From the NCBI GenBank assembly GCA_963971225.1, contig OZ020269.1, forward strand, positions 106,463,486-106,527,485: a stretch of DNA of 64,000 bases, given 5' to 3'. This document shows, piece by piece, positions 60,971 to 64,000 of this stretch (position 1 is the stretch's first letter; each line of letters begins with the position of its first letter). Both the position numbers and the translations under genes were made by a program. The stretch comes from Melieria omissa (Eukaryota > Arthropoda > Insecta > Diptera > Ulidiidae). The notes under the pieces are model-generated. The model did no database searches. It was given only the letters and a program-made list of their open reading frames with translations, and was not told the origin of the DNA.

Positions 60971-61475
60971 ACCTAGCTTGAGTGCTTGAAGAATGGACTT
61001 TCTATGGTTTTGTTTCAGCTCCCCTCACATCTATGTATCTATCCATCTATTCAATACTGACTGAGTCCAAAAAGACGCCTCTAAGCGTCCCTAATTTGTC
61101 AGATTTTTGATACAATTTTTCCACCAAATATTTTTTGAGATTTTCGTTGGATCAAACAATCCACTTCAGTAAGCAAAAGTTTTAATATTTCCAACAATTT
61201 TATGAAATTCTAATTTTTTTACATGCTCACTGAGTTGTCAAACTCTGCTAGGTTCAACAATTGCTTCATTAAACTGACTGAATCGTATCATAAAAAATAA
61301 GAAAAAATAAAATAAAAGAAATAACTGTCGGGAAATTTAACTGTTGCGCCTTTAATTGAGCTGAAACATCACCAAACTGTGTGTGTGTAGTAAAAATCGC
61401 ATTAACCAAAAGAAAGCAACTAAAAAATTCCCCAACAATAACAAAAAACAACAACAGATAATGACCGGCAATTAA

Positions 61476-62188
61476 GGGGCCCGAACACTGTAAACTGCGA
61501 TTTTTCATATGTTTTTTATTTTATTTATTAAAAAAAAACGGACGTTCCGATTTACATGAAACTTTACACATATGTTAATAAATGTTAGGTTACCTTTTTT
61601 ACTACCTTTTTTAATTCGATTTGCCCCTTTCAAAACTTAAAACGCGATTATCTCGAAACCATGTTTTTTGACCGCGTTGACAGCATAACTGAAAAAGTTT
61701 TTATCCGATCGACCTGATTCAAATTGCATTCTATTCGGGAATAGTGTCGCTTCTGCTCGACGTAGCCGTTTTTCGATATATGCCAAACTTTTTTTTTTAT
61801 AAATAATTTAGTGCAAAATTTTACGCGAAAAAAAAAACTTTTTCTTCAAACAGCCGCCATTTTTTTTCTAATCAATATTTTTAAAATCCCCTACGTCAAA
61901 CAGTAGCCAGTAATATATATTTCAAGAATCTTTTTTGTTTTTTGCTCTAGGAGGCTCCGTTATGCTGATTTGCTGTCAACGCGACAAGGGTCATTTTAAA
62001 AAGACGACATTTTGGATCAGCTACAGAATACAAACATGGCCGCCAAAAAAAAAAAAAAAATTGTTTTCGATAATCTGAACATTTATTAAGATATGTGTAA
62101 AGTTTCATGTAAATCGGAACGTCCGTTTTTTTTTAATAAATAAAATAAAAAACATATGAAAAATCGCAGTTTACAGTGTTCGGGCCCC
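61476..62188. mobile_element. 713-bp non-autonomous element with 111-bp inverted ends and TTAA flanks
   Basis: The left 111 bp (61476-61586) and the reverse complement of the right 111 bp (62078-62188) differ at a single position that I can see (ATATG versus ATATC), even through a nine-A run. Ends begin GGGGCCCGAACACTGTAAAC. TTAA lies directly outside each end (61472-61475 and 62189-62192), the target duplication of piggyBac-type elements. The interior (491 bp) has no reading frame of note and includes AT runs and CGCGTTGACAGCA-type words. This is a MITE mobilised by an element elsewhere. Confidence 0.88.
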
Positions 62189-62192
62189 TTAA

Positions 62193-63750
62193 CACTCGAG
62201 TGAAAAGTAAATCAAAGCAGCATAAAATAAACCGATTAAAGTCGACAATAAGAGACCCGATGAAATAACCCCAACACGGAAAGCAGACATTAAACTTAAC
62301 GCCACTAGTCACACACGAAAAAATCTCCCAAAACAAGTTAAAGAAAGTGAAAAGTGACAACGGGAAAAATGACATTAATTGAAATTCTTCATGGCAAAGA
62401 AGAGTTGAAATGGAAATTTCACATTGGCGCCAGCACTAATGGCAGAAAAAATGCGCAATGCCCAACAAAATTAATGACAACTGATGGTCACACTTGCGCA
62501 TACCGGAAATTTGTTGATTAGTGTTAAGTTGCATGACAACGCCACATTCAGTGGTCAACGTGTCAAAGCATTTAGAGAAACCACAAAAAACAGAAACAAA
62601 AAAACACTTTCAAGCGGCAAAAAACACCGGATATGAGACGTTGTTGGGTGGCAGCACACACCCTAAAAATTTTTTGCAAATTAATTGAAAGCAGCCAATG
62701 CCGCAAAGATAATAAAAACATTAAACGTTAACATGAAAACACTAAAAGCGGCAGTCAAAAGTCATAAACAATTAGGCAGCAAATGCAGTGATCAGCTTTG
62801 AAATAGCAAAAATGTTGCGCTTACTGGGTTTAATTCCAGCTGACAGCTAAATATTTATTAATGTACACTCAATGCATCTGGAATCGCTTTCTTTGCAAAT
62901 ACCCAAAGTTGCGTGTTTTTAGGCATTTGCGTTCTTCAACTCAACGTTTTCAGTTTGAGTCTCATTCCTGTTGTTGTTGTGATTTTCTATGGACTTATAA
63001 AAGGTATTTCTGCTCGTGTGTGCCATACTTAAATTTCTTCTTTGAATTTCGTACACGCCACTTGAAGTCCAACGTGCACTTTTGTTTTGTAAATTTTCTC
63101 CTTCGCTTTGGCTTTGTGTGCTTCGATGTTGTTCAGTGCTGCAGTCGAGAGTAAAAGTGTTTTCATTCCTAACCACAGCCACCGGTTTGTTGGAATTTCC
63201 AGCTGCAACGCGACGCTTTCCTTTGCGGCCCGCTTGCACCCATGCAAACTGATATCTGAACTGGGTTTCGGCTTCAAACTGGTTCCACGCGCATATTTTG
63301 GAGCTCAACGAAATTGTATCGTTTTATGTTGTTGATAATTTTATTGAAAACCCACTAAATCAACTCGTATTAGCATAATTTCGTTTTCATTCAAATAATT
63401 TAGTAATTTATTAAAAATAAATTAACGATGCGATTATGGGTCCACGATTTCGTGCTTTGGCCCATTAATTTGACTACTAATGATGTTTGGATGTTTAGAA
63501 AGTGATTGAATCTATTAAACACTGAAGAAGCGCTACCGTTAGAGAGATTATGAAATGAGGAGTGCGGGTTGACCAAGAGCTGAGTGTTATTTGAATTTGA
63601 TATCAATCAAATTTGAGTTACAGAGCTCATTTCATGTCTTACAAGGTGATCAAAAATGGTTGTTTGACTCATGAGTGTTGAAAATTTTGGTTGAAAAGGT
63701 TTGTGTTTTTATTCTACTAAAAGCTATATCCTTCCTTCCTACTAACGGTT
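62193..63750. other. Intergenic stretch, no gene recognised
   Basis: A 129-codon minus-strand frame (62919-63308) lacks any known domain or a splice partner. Treated as non-coding. Confidence 0.45.
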
Positions 63751-63756
63751 GAATGT

Positions 63757-64000
63757 TTCAGTTTCAATTTGAGTTCAGTTTCAGTTTGAGTTGAGTTTCG
63801 GTTTAGTTAAAGATTGAGTTAAGTTTTAGTTTAGTTTTAGTTTGAGCTCAATTTGAACTCTGTTTAAGTTTGAGTTCAGTTTCGGCTCAGGTTTAGTTTG
63901 AATTCAGATAAAGTTTTAGTTCAGTTTCAGTTTGAGTTCAGTTTGAATTCAGTTCCAGTTCAGTTTCGGTTCAGTTTCAGTTTGAGTTCAGTTTTATGTC
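63757..64000. repeat. Short tandem array AGTTTCAGTTTGAGTTC, running off the window
   Basis: A loose 6/12/18-bp repetition of CAGTTT, GAGTTC and CGGTTT words continues to the last base, so its right end is not visible. Confidence 0.9.

Noticed and set aside
62919..63308. 129-codon minus-strand frame as a gene or Ptr 5' exon
   Set aside because: No known domain, no convincing start context and no splice partner; composition is like nearby non-coding DNA.

Overview
This is eukaryotic nuclear DNA, almost certainly from a higher fly (Brachycera). Introns with GT-AG and one GC-AG boundary, a nuclear tRNA-Glu, mariner, piggyBac-like and LINE debris, (GTT)n/(CA)n microsatellites and very AT-rich non-coding DNA all fit that. 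A tephritid-like fly is my best guess, but the sequence alone does not fix the genus. Nothing bacterial or viral was seen.

Gene content is low. Two protein genes can be built completely, both on the minus strand. (1) A secreted C-type lectin of 186 aa, in three exons (9852 down to 6530), has a TATA box upstream and EPN and WND sugar-binding motifs. (2) A Patched-related RND/SSD-family membrane protein (orthologue of Drosophila Ptr) of 1182 aa has nine coding exons (34807 down to 13496). All exon phases join without a break, and one 66-nt intron uses a GC donor. Its second coding intron is 11.4 kb and holds a tRNA-Glu(UUC) gene on the opposite strand (30339-30410). The ATG of Ptr follows a splice acceptor directly, so its 5' UTR exon and promoter lie further right and were not found.

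The rest is repeat-rich. Most long introns or intergenic gaps carry their own tandem-repeat family: about 95-165 bp units at 0.4-2.0 kb, an AT-rich array with a 363-bp higher-order period in lectin intron 2, about 150-180 bp units at 11.6-13.1 kb, about 172 bp units at 23.9-25.4 kb, two paralogous blocks around the tRNA, a coypu-like short TCAAGCTC array at 35 kb, a 63-bp minisatellite at 37 kb, and simple arrays (AAGT)n, (CTAGT)n twice and (AAAAT)n. Mobile-element remains are a mariner with TIRs and a broken DD34D transposase (48838-50113), an older and more decayed mariner-type remnant (25.65-26.5 kb), RNase H-bearing LINE fragments (16.1-17.2 kb and 55.85-57.0 kb, the latter lying between a pair of inverted termini), a LINE reverse-transcriptase tail (34.1 kb), and a 713-bp element with 111-bp inverted ends flanked by TTAA (61476-62188).

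The most striking structural feature is a tandem duplication of exactly 4200 bp (37387-41586 and 41587-45786). I see no difference between the copies, even in homopolymers. It is either a very recent duplication or an assembly artefact. From 45.8 kb to the right end I find no convincing protein gene.
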